Shown one piece after another: positions 5,557 through 12,537 of a stretch of DNA of 12,537 bases (the first letter of the stretch is position 1; every line of letters begins with the position of its first letter). Where the stretch lies: the NCBI GenBank assembly GCA_019310865.1, contig JAFDDL010000047.1:1-12537 (forward strand). The letters are read 5' to 3'. Origin of the DNA: Deltaproteobacteria bacterium. GTDB lineage: Bacteria > Desulfobacterota > Desulfobacteria > Desulfobacterales > JAFDDL01. Below the pieces are notes generated by a model that was given only the letters and a program-made list of their open reading frames with translations, was not told the origin of the DNA and ran no database searches. A program made the translations under genes and the position numbers.

Positions 5557-6198
5557 CTATTGCTCCCTGGTTTTTTTAAGATCGGCCATTTCTTTTTTCA
5601 ATTCGGAGATGGTGAAATGAAGTGATTTGATCCCACTGGCAATTGCGGTTAAGAGGGGGTTTAGCCAATCAGGGAATTGTTTGGATAGATTCATCAGTTT
5701 TTCATATTCCATGATGAAGACCTCGACCTGGGTTTTTGCCGTTGCGGTAGCCGTTCGGGGAAAGCCGGTGAGAAAGGCGATGTCGCCGAGGAGATAGGGC
5801 GGTTCGATTTCATTGAGTACTACATTCCCCGTTTCTTCCTGCATGGATATTTCGACCATGCCCTTAGACAGAAAAAACAGGTCTCTATCGGAGTCGTCTT
5901 TGTGCACGAGAACCTGCCCGGGTTCGTAGGTTCGAGGCTTAACCAGGTCGTTTAATGCCGTCAATACCTGGAGTTGATCCTGAAATTTGACCATTTCGGT
6001 GGACACGGTGCGTCTTAAGCCCGACAGCGGTTTTAATACATCCCCGTTGGTTTGATGGTCTTTGGGGTCTGTATCTGTGAAGGCTTTCGCGGTGCCTTGG
6101 TTCTCTTGTACCGGTATTTCGGTTCCGATTTGATATCCACAGGTACCACACTGAACTGTATTTTCGTGATTCTCGGCATTGCACTTCAGACATTTCAT
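5557..6198 (-). CDS. Zinc-ribbon and cyclic-nucleotide-binding protein
   Basis: Of 213 residues, 1-25 form a zinc ribbon (CxxC at Cys3/Cys6 and Cys17/Cys20), followed by a polar linker (26-60). A cNMP-binding (CAP_ED) beta-barrel spans about 85-175, with LVHKDDSDRDLFFLSKGMV, then GDIAFLTGFPRTATA (138-152) as phosphate-binding cassette with the conserved Arg148. The usual Glu after Gly is Asp. The end (190-213) is a charged helix likely to form a coiled coil. There is no helix-turn-helix, so it is not a CRP-type transcription factor. It more likely senses a cyclic nucleotide and acts through protein contact. ATG 6198 follows a GGAAGGA ribosome site and begins right at the zinc ribbon; the frame extends further upstream without a better start. 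The next gene, the ABC-GGDEF ATPase, begins 2 bp later and is the obvious partner. Confidence 0.87.
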   Translation of the reverse strand: MKCLKCNAENHENTVQCGTCGYQIGTEIPVQENQGTAKAFTDTDPKDHQTNGDVLKPLSGLRRTVSTEMVKFQDQLQVLTALNDLVKPRTYEPGQVLVHKDDSDRDLFFLSKGMVEISMQEETGNVVLNEIEPPYLLGDIAFLTGFPRTATATAKTQVEVFIMEYEKLMNLSKQFPDWLNPLLTAIASGIKSLHFTISELKKEMADLKKTREQ

Positions 6199-6239
6199 TC
6201 TCGATTCCTTCCCAACCACTCTCGGCCAAAATAGTCTAT

Positions 6240-6270
6240 GATAATTGCCGCTACGGCAGTAAGATGTCAA
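6240..6270 (-). promoter_or_regulatory. Promoter and dyad upstream of the zinc-ribbon/cNMP operon
   Basis: On the minus strand a perfect TTGACA (6265-6270) is followed after about 18 bp by a weak AATTAT -10. The spacer holds the dyad TGCCG-TAG-CGGCA (6246-6258), placed so that a bound protein would block polymerase. It would drive the two-gene cNMP/ABC operon separately from the cluster upstream. Confidence 0.4.
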
Positions 6271-6453
6271 GGAAAAAAGGAGATAATACCGCTAAGGCCT
6301 GGAAAACCAGCTCAAATTCCGCTGACGCGGCCAAAAAAATGAGGGGAAAAGTGATGGTGATCCCACGGGAAATCGAATGCCCTAGACAAATTATGGGAAA
6401 AAATTCAGGGCGGATATGGATAGTGGATCCGCATCCAAGGTGGCACGGGTATC

Positions 6454-7671
6454 CTACAATTTTAAACTGATCAGTCTCGCGATATTGCCGCTGTATATCT
6501 TCTTAAGATCTTCGGGAGATATTGCCAAAGCCTCCACGCTGGCGCGGGCACCCCGGGTGAAGAGATCGCCGCCGGTCGCATCCATTGGCGCATCGGTTCC
6601 GAATAGTAGTTTTTCCGGGCCGAAAAAATCCAACGCAATCTGGAGGAGCTTGGGATCGTGCCCCTGGGTTGCCGTATCACAGTAGAAATTCTTGAAGTGA
6701 TCCATGTAGGGCTTGGATACATTCTTGTCATAGCTGACGCCGCTGGCCTGCTCGAAATAATCCCAACCGTATGTCATCCGATGATGATACATAGGAATCA
6801 AGGCGCCATGATGGTGGATGATCATTTTCAGTTCCGGATGCTTTTTAAATACACCTGCAAAGACCATTCGAACCATTGCAGCGGAGCTGTCGTGAAGCCA
6901 GGTGAGCCCTTGCCATATTTGATATTTCGATACCCTATTTTGGGGTGCCGGCGGTGGCGGATTTTCTTCATCTTGATAGTCTGCAATAATTGGTGGCGTG
7001 GAGGGGTGAAGCCACAGTGGCACATCCAACTTCACCGCTTCAGCATATAGATTATCGTTTTTGTTTTTATCCAGATTGAAGTAGTGCTCATGATCCGGTC
7101 GTTTTGCCGTGTAACCGCAAATAAAAAACCCGCCGACCATGCCAAGCTCTTTAACGGCCCGTCTAAACTCCGCTATCATTTGTTCCTTGTCCCAGGTCGG
7201 CAAGAGTGCGACAGCCCTGAAACGATCCGGATGGCTCGCAACGATTTTTGCCAGATCGTTGTTAATTTTTCTCACTGCAGCAAAGGCCGATTCCGAATTA
7301 TCCGCTATCGCCTTTGCCGGTATGGTTTCAACCCAGGGAAGGGGAACCAGGATGCTCATATCGATGCCGTTCTTGTCCATCTTTTTGATACGTTTTACCG
7401 GGTCGATAAGGGCGGGAGTCCCCTCAAATAATTTCCGAAAAACATGTTCAAACTTGGGGGCTTTCAGTGGACGCCGGCCGTTAACGATATCTTCCAAATC
7501 CTGGATGATATCCATCGTTGAAAAGTGGCAATATGCGTCGATGCGATACAGATCTGCGTTTGGCGATTTTTCAATTAAATTCTTTTTGGCTGCTGCAGAA
7601 CGGGGCAGGGCGGTTGCCAGTAACCAGGACGCCATTGCCGCGCCTTTTATTAAAAAGTCTCTTCTATCCAT
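6454..7671 (-). CDS. Tat-exported amidohydrolase-2 family protein
   Basis: The 405-residue protein starts with a twin-arginine signal, MDRRDFLIKGAAMASWLLA, with likely cleavage after PRSAAA near residue 28, so it should fold before export to the periplasm. The rest is an amidohydrolase-2 barrel like ACMSD and gamma-resorcylate decarboxylase, which cleave or decarboxylate ring-derived acids with one metal. Visible ligands are His49 (DAYCHF), His222 (PLWLHPS), His286-288 (IIHHHGA) and Asp360 (FGTDAP). The first His of the usual HxH pair is Tyr47. A GGAGAG site precedes ATG 7671. It lies 32 bp after the RND exporter gene on the same strand and is probably the last gene of that operon. Its substrate is unknown. 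It may process what the exporter handles, but that is inference. I see no clear terminator after it. Confidence 0.88.
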   Translation of the reverse strand: MDRRDFLIKGAAMASWLLATALPRSAAAKKNLIEKSPNADLYRIDAYCHFSTMDIIQDLEDIVNGRRPLKAPKFEHVFRKLFEGTPALIDPVKRIKKMDKNGIDMSILVPLPWVETIPAKAIADNSESAFAAVRKINNDLAKIVASHPDRFRAVALLPTWDKEQMIAEFRRAVKELGMVGGFFICGYTAKRPDHEHYFNLDKNKNDNLYAEAVKLDVPLWLHPSTPPIIADYQDEENPPPPAPQNRVSKYQIWQGLTWLHDSSAAMVRMVFAGVFKKHPELKMIIHHHGALIPMYHHRMTYGWDYFEQASGVSYDKNVSKPYMDHFKNFYCDTATQGHDPKLLQIALDFFGPEKLLFGTDAPMDATGGDLFTRGARASVEALAISPEDLKKIYSGNIARLISLKL

Positions 7672-7703
7672 TTGCGTCTCTCCATGATTTACAATTTACA
7701 ATT

Positions 7704-10082
7704 TCACTCTGAGAATCTATTTTTTTTAATAAAGAAATAAGCCAGGGCGGGCAGTAGGAACATGATGCCGAGCATGTTCCACAGAAACATAAATGTTAGC
7801 AGCAGGCCCATATCGGCTTGAAATTTGATCGGGGAAAACACCCAGGTGCAGACACCGACCGCAAGCGTTACGCCGGTAAAGGCAACCGCTCTGCCGGTGG
7901 TTTGCATGGCAGCGACATAGGCGCTATGGAAATCATGTCCTTCGTCCAGGAATTGGCGAAATCTACTGTATATGTAGATGCCATAGTCCACACCAATGCC
8001 GACGCCCAGGGCGATGACCGGCAAAGTGGCAACTTTTACCCCAATGCCCAGCAGGGCCATGAGAGCCTGGCACAATATGGTTGTCAAGCCCAGGGGAAGA
8101 ATAATGCATAGGACCGCACGAAAAGACCGAAATGTGGCCAACACCATCAAGCTCACAACGGCATAAATGAAGATGAGCATGAATATCTGAAACTTCTTGA
8201 TCATTTGATTGGTGGCAGCTTCTATTCCGGAACTGCCGGCCGCTAGCAGATAATTGATTCCCGCCACAGGATTGTTTTTCGCATAATTTTCGACGGTACT
8301 CGTAACACGGTTCAGCGTTTCCGCCTTGTGATCTTCCAGAAATACAAAAAGGTTGGATAAGCTCAGCTCATCCGTAATGAAACCAGGCGGGACTGTGAAC
8401 AGCGTCGAAAAGATGGCATGCTGCGCTCTGGGTAGGGCATACCACCTGAAATTGCCCTCATTTAACATGGCGCTCATTCGCTTGGTTACGTTTACCACGG
8501 ATACCGTAGATTGAACACCTTCGGTATTTTCCAGTTCCCATTGCAGTCGATCCATGGAATCCATGACTTCGTAGGAAGCGGATTTTTGTTTATCCGTCTC
8601 TACCATCACAATCAGCACATCCGAACTGGTGGAATAGTTTTCCGTGATGAATTCAATGTCTTTATTGTACTGGGAATCAGCGCGCAGTTCCGGTGCCCCC
8701 TTGTCCAAGTCACCTATTTTAAGGTCTTTAGAGGCATATAATCCGAAACAGGCCAACAGAACAGCTACCATCACCATTATCCGTGCCGGTTTAGCACGGA
8801 CAAATGGGGTGCACGCCCGGGTCAATATATTTTTTTTGTCTTTTCTGGCACCCGCATGGGAAATGGCGGTTTCGCAGATGCCGACCACGGGAATCAGGAG
8901 CGGAAGCATAATCAAATTACTCAGTATGATTAAAACGACACCGATGCTGGCAGCAATCGCCAGTTCCTGAATAATATTTATTTCGATGAAAACCAGCGTA
9001 AGAAATCCCACGGCATCGCTGGAAAGGGCACATATCCCCGGGGTGAACAGATTTCTGACCGCTTGCCGTGTGGCGAGTTCTATCCTGGACATTTCCGGAA
9101 AAACGAGCCCCTTACTTGCATTGAAAGCCACGGCATTAATCATTTGCACCCCATGACTGATACCGATGGCAAACACCAGGAAAGGGACCAGAACAGAGTA
9201 TGGATCAAGTCCGTATCCCAACATATTCAAGATACCAAGCTGCCAGATAACCGCAACGACCGAGCAAAACAGCGGAACAATTGTCCCCCGGATACAGCGG
9301 CAGTAGGCGTAGAGTAGTATGAAGGTGATGGCAAACGCGATGGCGAAAAATCCTGCAGCGGCGGTGATGCCTTGAATCATATCACCGAGCAACTTGGCAA
9401 ACCCGATAATGTGAATTTCTATTTCCGCAGAGTTGTATTTACTGCGTATTTCATCGAATTTTTTGGAAAGGTCCCAATAATCCAGCTCTTCGCCGGTTTC
9501 AGGATTGAATTCAAGCAAGGGTACAAGAATAACGGTTGATTTGAAATTGTTCGCCACCAGACGACCGATTTGTCCTGATCTGAAAATATTTCTACGGACT
9601 TGTGCCAGGGTTTCTTTTGACCCATCGTAATTGTTATCGATAACGATACCGCCATCAAAGCCTTCTTCGGTGACCGCGCGCCATTGTACATTCTTCGTCC
9701 ATAAAGACTTCAAACCGACGCGATCTACTCCCGGAAGAAAAAACAACTCGTCATTGATTTCCCTCAGGGTTTCAAGATAGTCTTTATTGAAAATGTTCCC
9801 GGTTTTGGCTTCCACGGAAACACGTACAATGTTTCCGCCTTGTACGTCATTGCGGTGTGCCATGAAATTGACGATGTAAGGGTGTTTCAAGGGAATCATT
9901 TTCTCGAACCCGGCGTGTGGACGTACCTGTGCGGCCTGGTAACCGAGAAATACGGTGAGAAGTATTAACAGGGTGATCCAAATTTTTCGGTGTTCAAAAA
10001 GCAATTTGACAAAAAATGGTCCCCTGGGATCGGCTTCTCCTACGGAGCCCTTAGACGAGGACGTCTCTTGAATGACAGCCAT
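7704..10082 (-). CDS. RND/MMPL-family exporter
   Basis: A 792-residue inner-membrane transporter of the MMPL/SSD branch of the RND superfamily. Two halves repeat: one N-terminal helix (KIWITLLILLTVFLGY), a ~180-residue periplasmic loop, and five helices (about 240-400), then the same again (helix near 435, loop to 625, helices 630-785). The second half keeps the proton-relay motif GVGIGVDYGIYIYSR. The equivalent first-half helix reads AIGISHGVQM and lacks Asp-Tyr, so coupling is probably asymmetric. Such proteins export lipids or other hydrophobic compounds using the proton gradient. GGGAGG upstream favours ATG 10082; another in-frame ATG at 10100 lies 3 bp after the preceding stop and has its ribosome site too close. 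The Ycf48-like and DUF1329 genes just upstream are its likely partners. Confidence 0.93.
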   Translation of the reverse strand: MAVIQETSSSKGSVGEADPRGPFFVKLLFEHRKIWITLLILLTVFLGYQAAQVRPHAGFEKMIPLKHPYIVNFMAHRNDVQGGNIVRVSVEAKTGNIFNKDYLETLREINDELFFLPGVDRVGLKSLWTKNVQWRAVTEEGFDGGIVIDNNYDGSKETLAQVRRNIFRSGQIGRLVANNFKSTVILVPLLEFNPETGEELDYWDLSKKFDEIRSKYNSAEIEIHIIGFAKLLGDMIQGITAAAGFFAIAFAITFILLYAYCRCIRGTIVPLFCSVVAVIWQLGILNMLGYGLDPYSVLVPFLVFAIGISHGVQMINAVAFNASKGLVFPEMSRIELATRQAVRNLFTPGICALSSDAVGFLTLVFIEINIIQELAIAASIGVVLIILSNLIMLPLLIPVVGICETAISHAGARKDKKNILTRACTPFVRAKPARIMVMVAVLLACFGLYASKDLKIGDLDKGAPELRADSQYNKDIEFITENYSTSSDVLIVMVETDKQKSASYEVMDSMDRLQWELENTEGVQSTVSVVNVTKRMSAMLNEGNFRWYALPRAQHAIFSTLFTVPPGFITDELSLSNLFVFLEDHKAETLNRVTSTVENYAKNNPVAGINYLLAAGSSGIEAATNQMIKKFQIFMLIFIYAVVSLMVLATFRSFRAVLCIILPLGLTTILCQALMALLGIGVKVATLPVIALGVGIGVDYGIYIYSRFRQFLDEGHDFHSAYVAAMQTTGRAVAFTGVTLAVGVCTWVFSPIKFQADMGLLLTFMFLWNMLGIMFLLPALAYFFIKKNRFSE

Positions 10083-10103
10083 TACTTTATCCTCCCGCAT
10101 CCC

Positions 10104-11240
10104 TTATTTTGTGTGTGTGGTTGTTTCCAGGGCGACAAGTTGGACGCCCCTCTGGCCCACCTGCAATAGCCGCTGTTTGTCTGCTTGAAGCACGGCCATA
10201 ATGGGCAGGCGATCCTTTTGAGAATCTATGTGGCAAGTTCGGTTGGTGGGGTCACAAGTCAGCGTGACCTTCACCCCGCCAAGTCCGACAAACACCACTT
10301 TCTGTTCGTTGATCTGTGTGCCGCCAAATATGTTTGCACGTGTGCCGGTGGCAAGCTCAGCCCAGCTTTCACCGAGGTCATTGGAGTGAAAGATGTGCCC
10401 CCTTAAGCCATAGGCGTAGATTTGACCTTTTTCAGCAGGGCATAATAATCCGAAAAAGCTACCGATATAGGGAGATTTTATTTTTTCCCAGGTTCTACCG
10501 ACATCCTTTGAACGGAAAATGCTCCCTGCCTCTCCCACAATGAAGAGGCTTCCCCCGCTCTCTGCCCCGATGCCGTTTAAGTGAAGCACATCGGGGTTGC
10601 TTAATCTCTCCGAGCAATCCTTCCAGCTGATGCCCCCGTCCGTGGTATGAAAAAAATAATCGTATGCGCCCACTGCGAAGCCCACCTGATCGTCTTTGAA
10701 CCACACATCAAGCAGCGGTTTCGATGGCCCAGTCGAGGCATCATTTTCCGCTTCATCCAGCTTGATTTGTGCCAATTCAAGGTCAGTTTCCGCAGCCGAT
10801 CTTTCGTGGTTTTCTGCACTGGATAGTCTTGCTTTGGCCATCGTAATGCGTTCCCGGGTCCTTTTGAGGACCACTTCAATTGCGGTGAAGCCGTCAAACT
10901 GTTTCTGCCACGTACTGCCGGCATCCTCGGAATGCAGTATGACGGCGTCATGCCCGACGGCCCAGCCTTTTTCCGGTGACGCGAAGTATACGGCAGTCAA
11001 GGTGGTGATCACCGGAACTGCCGCCTGATTCCACGAGTTCCCGTTGTCGTCGGAAAACAGAATATGGCCGCGTTCACCCACCACCACCAGACGATCACCC
11101 GCACGACTCGCATCGAAGAAAAAAGATCGTACCGCACTATCCATCCGCTTGGAAGGGGTTTGCAGCGCATCCTCCAGCGCATTCGCCGGCAAAGCAAGGA
11201 ATAAGGATCCAATGAGTAAAAGAGTGGTAATGAAAGCCAT
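10104..11240 (-). CDS. Ycf48-like beta-propeller protein, exported
   Basis: The 378-residue protein has a Sec signal peptide (MAFITTLLLIGSLFLALPANA, cleavage near 21-22), so it acts in the periplasm. The mature part is a Ycf48/BNR-type propeller with repeated blades: GERGHILFSDDNGNSW (55-70), VGHDAVILHSEDAGSTW (95-111), FHTTDGGISW (197-206), VGEAGSIFRSKDVGRTW (235-251), GLRGHIFHSNDLGESW (278-293) and a last blade near 360. Between the second and third blades, residues 120-168 are an Arg/Lys/Glu-rich helix, apparently a coiled-coil arm. Ycf48 proteins help assemble photosystem II in phototrophs; in this heterotroph-like context the propeller more likely supports the adjacent RND exporter. The AAAGGAGATATCC site fixes ATG 11240; an in-frame start at 11285 lacks it. 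It lies 47 bp after the DUF1329 gene and 21 bp before the RND start. Confidence 0.9.
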   Translation of the reverse strand: MAFITTLLLIGSLFLALPANALEDALQTPSKRMDSAVRSFFFDASRAGDRLVVVGERGHILFSDDNGNSWNQAAVPVITTLTAVYFASPEKGWAVGHDAVILHSEDAGSTWQKQFDGFTAIEVVLKRTRERITMAKARLSSAENHERSAAETDLELAQIKLDEAENDASTGPSKPLLDVWFKDDQVGFAVGAYDYFFHTTDGGISWKDCSERLSNPDVLHLNGIGAESGGSLFIVGEAGSIFRSKDVGRTWEKIKSPYIGSFFGLLCPAEKGQIYAYGLRGHIFHSNDLGESWAELATGTRANIFGGTQINEQKVVFVGLGGVKVTLTCDPTNRTCHIDSQKDRLPIMAVLQADKQRLLQVGQRGVQLVALETTTHTK

Positions 11241-11287
11241 GGATATCTCCTTTAATTGGAAGAATTTTGACTTAACCCCCGGCATAT

Positions 11288-12537
11288 CTATCGCACGCCC
11301 ACTCTTCGCAACGCAGCGGGTGTAAAAAAGGAGTCTTTCGGCACAGGTTGCTGCCAGTCAAAGCCTTTCGGTTGCTCATTCATATGGGGAAGGCTGTTAT
11401 AGCGACGGGCCACCATATCATGATGCACTTCTACGACCTTATACACCAGGGGGACCTCCCAGTAAGTCTTCAAATAACTCATGGCACAGCGCCATATTTG
11501 ATCCTTTTTGTCATATTTATCGGCGATGACAATGTTCCAGCTGTCTTCGTCAATATAATTAATTCTTTTTTTATAAATATGCCGTTCGCCTTCTCTGAGA
11601 TTGGCTTCCACCACCCAGACCCTGTGAAGTTCATAACGCGTATAGTCCGAATTGATATGTCCGCGTTTGATGATATGTTCGTATTTCAAGTCCGGACTGG
11701 CCAGGCGGTAATTATTGTACGGGATGAAAAGCTCTTTTTTCCCCACAAGGGTCCATTCATACCGGTCAGGTGACCCAAAAAACATATCCAGATCATCCAT
11801 GACGCGAAAACCCAATGCCGGTGGGATGGGTGTGTCGTAGACAAACACCGGGGCGCGTCTGACGCGTCGTTGTCCGCCAAAATATTTCCAGACAAGACGC
11901 GTGTTTTCCATGGGCTTGATAAAGTCATGAAACAAGAAGACATCGCCTGCAAGCCGGGGGGGTGATTGCTGTAAGATCCTTAATTTCGTGAGTATTTTAT
12001 CCCCCACTTTATCGGAATCATAATAAGGATAGTATTGCCAACGGGTTGTTTTGGCGTTGACATATCTACCATTGGCATCCGGAGTGAATTGTGTATAGTC
12101 ATCGACGCGGTACACGCCCTGATAGCGCAATATATGGTTCCATATGGCTTCGGTACCACTTTGGGGGATGGGAAACGGGATGCCGCCGTGGGCATTTTTC
12201 ACACCGTTTCCGCCTTCCTCCAGTTCAGCGGTTGTGGCGTTATTAAACGTATTTTCAACATAGAAATCCGGATAGGTGGCTGTCCTGCGGGACGGGTACA
12301 CCTGCATTTTGAATGTATCCGGATAGGTCTTAAGCAACATCTTCTGCCCGTCCGTCAACCGGTCCGCATACTCATTCATGTTCGCGGCGGTGACGATAAA
12401 CAATGGGTTATCATTCGGAAAAGGATCCGGGTGATGGGTGCCCGGCCCCTTATATCCCGGGGGGACAGGAACGCCGGCTCCTGTCCAGGGGGGGATCATC
12501 CCGTCCGCATTCCCTTCTATTTCAGCCCCCATGGGAT
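11288..12537 (-). CDS. DUF1329 protein, 5' end outside the window
   Basis: At least 415 C-terminal residues of a DUF1329 family member are visible. The frame stays open to the right edge, where it reads P-MGAEIEGNADGMIPPW, matching the family's conserved TPxGAExxGNADG start of the mature domain. The signal peptide and start codon therefore lie beyond the window; the visible Met is internal. Other family landmarks are the IPIPQSG-like IPFPIPQSGTEAIWNH, DDYTQFTPDANG, RRVRRAPVFVYDTP and the late ERHIYKKRINYIDEDSWN. DUF1329 proteins are secreted, probably periplasmic or outer-membrane associated, with no proven activity. They usually sit beside a DUF1302 outer-membrane protein, a Ycf48-like protein and an RND exporter, exactly as the two next genes here. 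A DUF1302 gene is expected just to the right of the window. The stop TAG is at 11288-11290. Confidence 0.88.
   Translation of the reverse strand, partial: PMGAEIEGNADGMIPPWTGAGVPVPPGYKGPGTHHPDPFPNDNPLFIVTAANMNEYADRLTDGQKMLLKTYPDTFKMQVYPSRRTATYPDFYVENTFNNATTAELEEGGNGVKNAHGGIPFPIPQSGTEAIWNHILRYQGVYRVDDYTQFTPDANGRYVNAKTTRWQYYPYYDSDKVGDKILTKLRILQQSPPRLAGDVFLFHDFIKPMENTRLVWKYFGGQRRVRRAPVFVYDTPIPPALGFRVMDDLDMFFGSPDRYEWTLVGKKELFIPYNNYRLASPDLKYEHIIKRGHINSDYTRYELHRVWVVEANLREGERHIYKKRINYIDEDSWNIVIADKYDKKDQIWRCAMSYLKTYWEVPLVYKVVEVHHDMVARRYNSLPHMNEQPKGFDWQQPVPKDSFFTPAALRRVGVR

Noticed and set aside
5557..6198. CRP/FNR-type transcription factor
   Set aside because: There is no helix-turn-helix after the cyclic-nucleotide domain; the C-terminus is a short charged helix.
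6199..6453. Small gene between the amidohydrolase and cNMP genes
   Set aside because: Frames here lack ribosome sites and domain features; the stretch is better explained as a promoter region.
10104..11240. Evidence of a phototroph from the Ycf48-like gene
   Set aside because: Ycf48-like propellers are common beside RND/DUF1329 genes in non-phototrophs and no photosynthesis gene is present.

Overview
The window looks like a bacterial chromosome segment, most plausibly a Desulfobacterota (deltaproteobacterial, Desulfobacteraceae-like) genome. The support is moderate GC, strong Shine-Dalgarno sites, and a gene set (HAD/HypE-like protein, DUF1329/Ycf48/RND cluster, Tat-exported amidohydrolase) that resembles such genomes. 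This is inference from gene style, not a computed placement. There is no rRNA, insertion sequence or CRISPR array.

Left edge (1-400): the C-terminal end of a tyrosine recombinase reads rightward and stops 5 bp before the CCA end of a tRNA-Ala(GGC) encoded on the minus strand. This is the classic end of an integrative element lodged at a tRNA 3' end, with the element lying to the left. The recombinase frame is interrupted at a 32-bp perfect palindrome (8-39). The tRNA has a promoter on its right and an intrinsic terminator inside the recombinase's last codons.

Middle (507-3893): a plus-strand gene fuses a HAD phosphatase to an AIR-synthase/HypE-like ATP-binding module. Converging on it is an isolated type I-C cas5 (cas5d) with no other cas gene and no repeats. 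An AT-rich leader with three palindromes lies upstream of cas5. Next comes a stand-alone PP2C-type protein phosphatase with its own promoter.

Signalling pair (4325-6198, minus strand): a zinc-ribbon plus cyclic-nucleotide-binding protein is followed after 2 bp by an MlaF-like ABC ATPase carrying a degenerate GGDEF-like C-terminal domain. No permease or MCE partner is present. The layout suggests an ABC ATPase whose activity is read out or set by second messengers.

Right part (6454-12537, minus strand): a tight operon runs DUF1329 protein (start outside the window), Ycf48-like beta-propeller, RND/MMPL exporter, Tat-exported amidohydrolase-2 protein. The first three form a recurrent envelope export module of unproven substrate. 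The amidohydrolase appears to be an added periplasmic enzyme and has Tyr where the first metal-binding His normally sits.

The most unusual items are the orphan cas5d with its operator-like leader, the ABC-GGDEF fusion paired with the cyclic-nucleotide sensor, and the HAD/AIR-synthase fusion.
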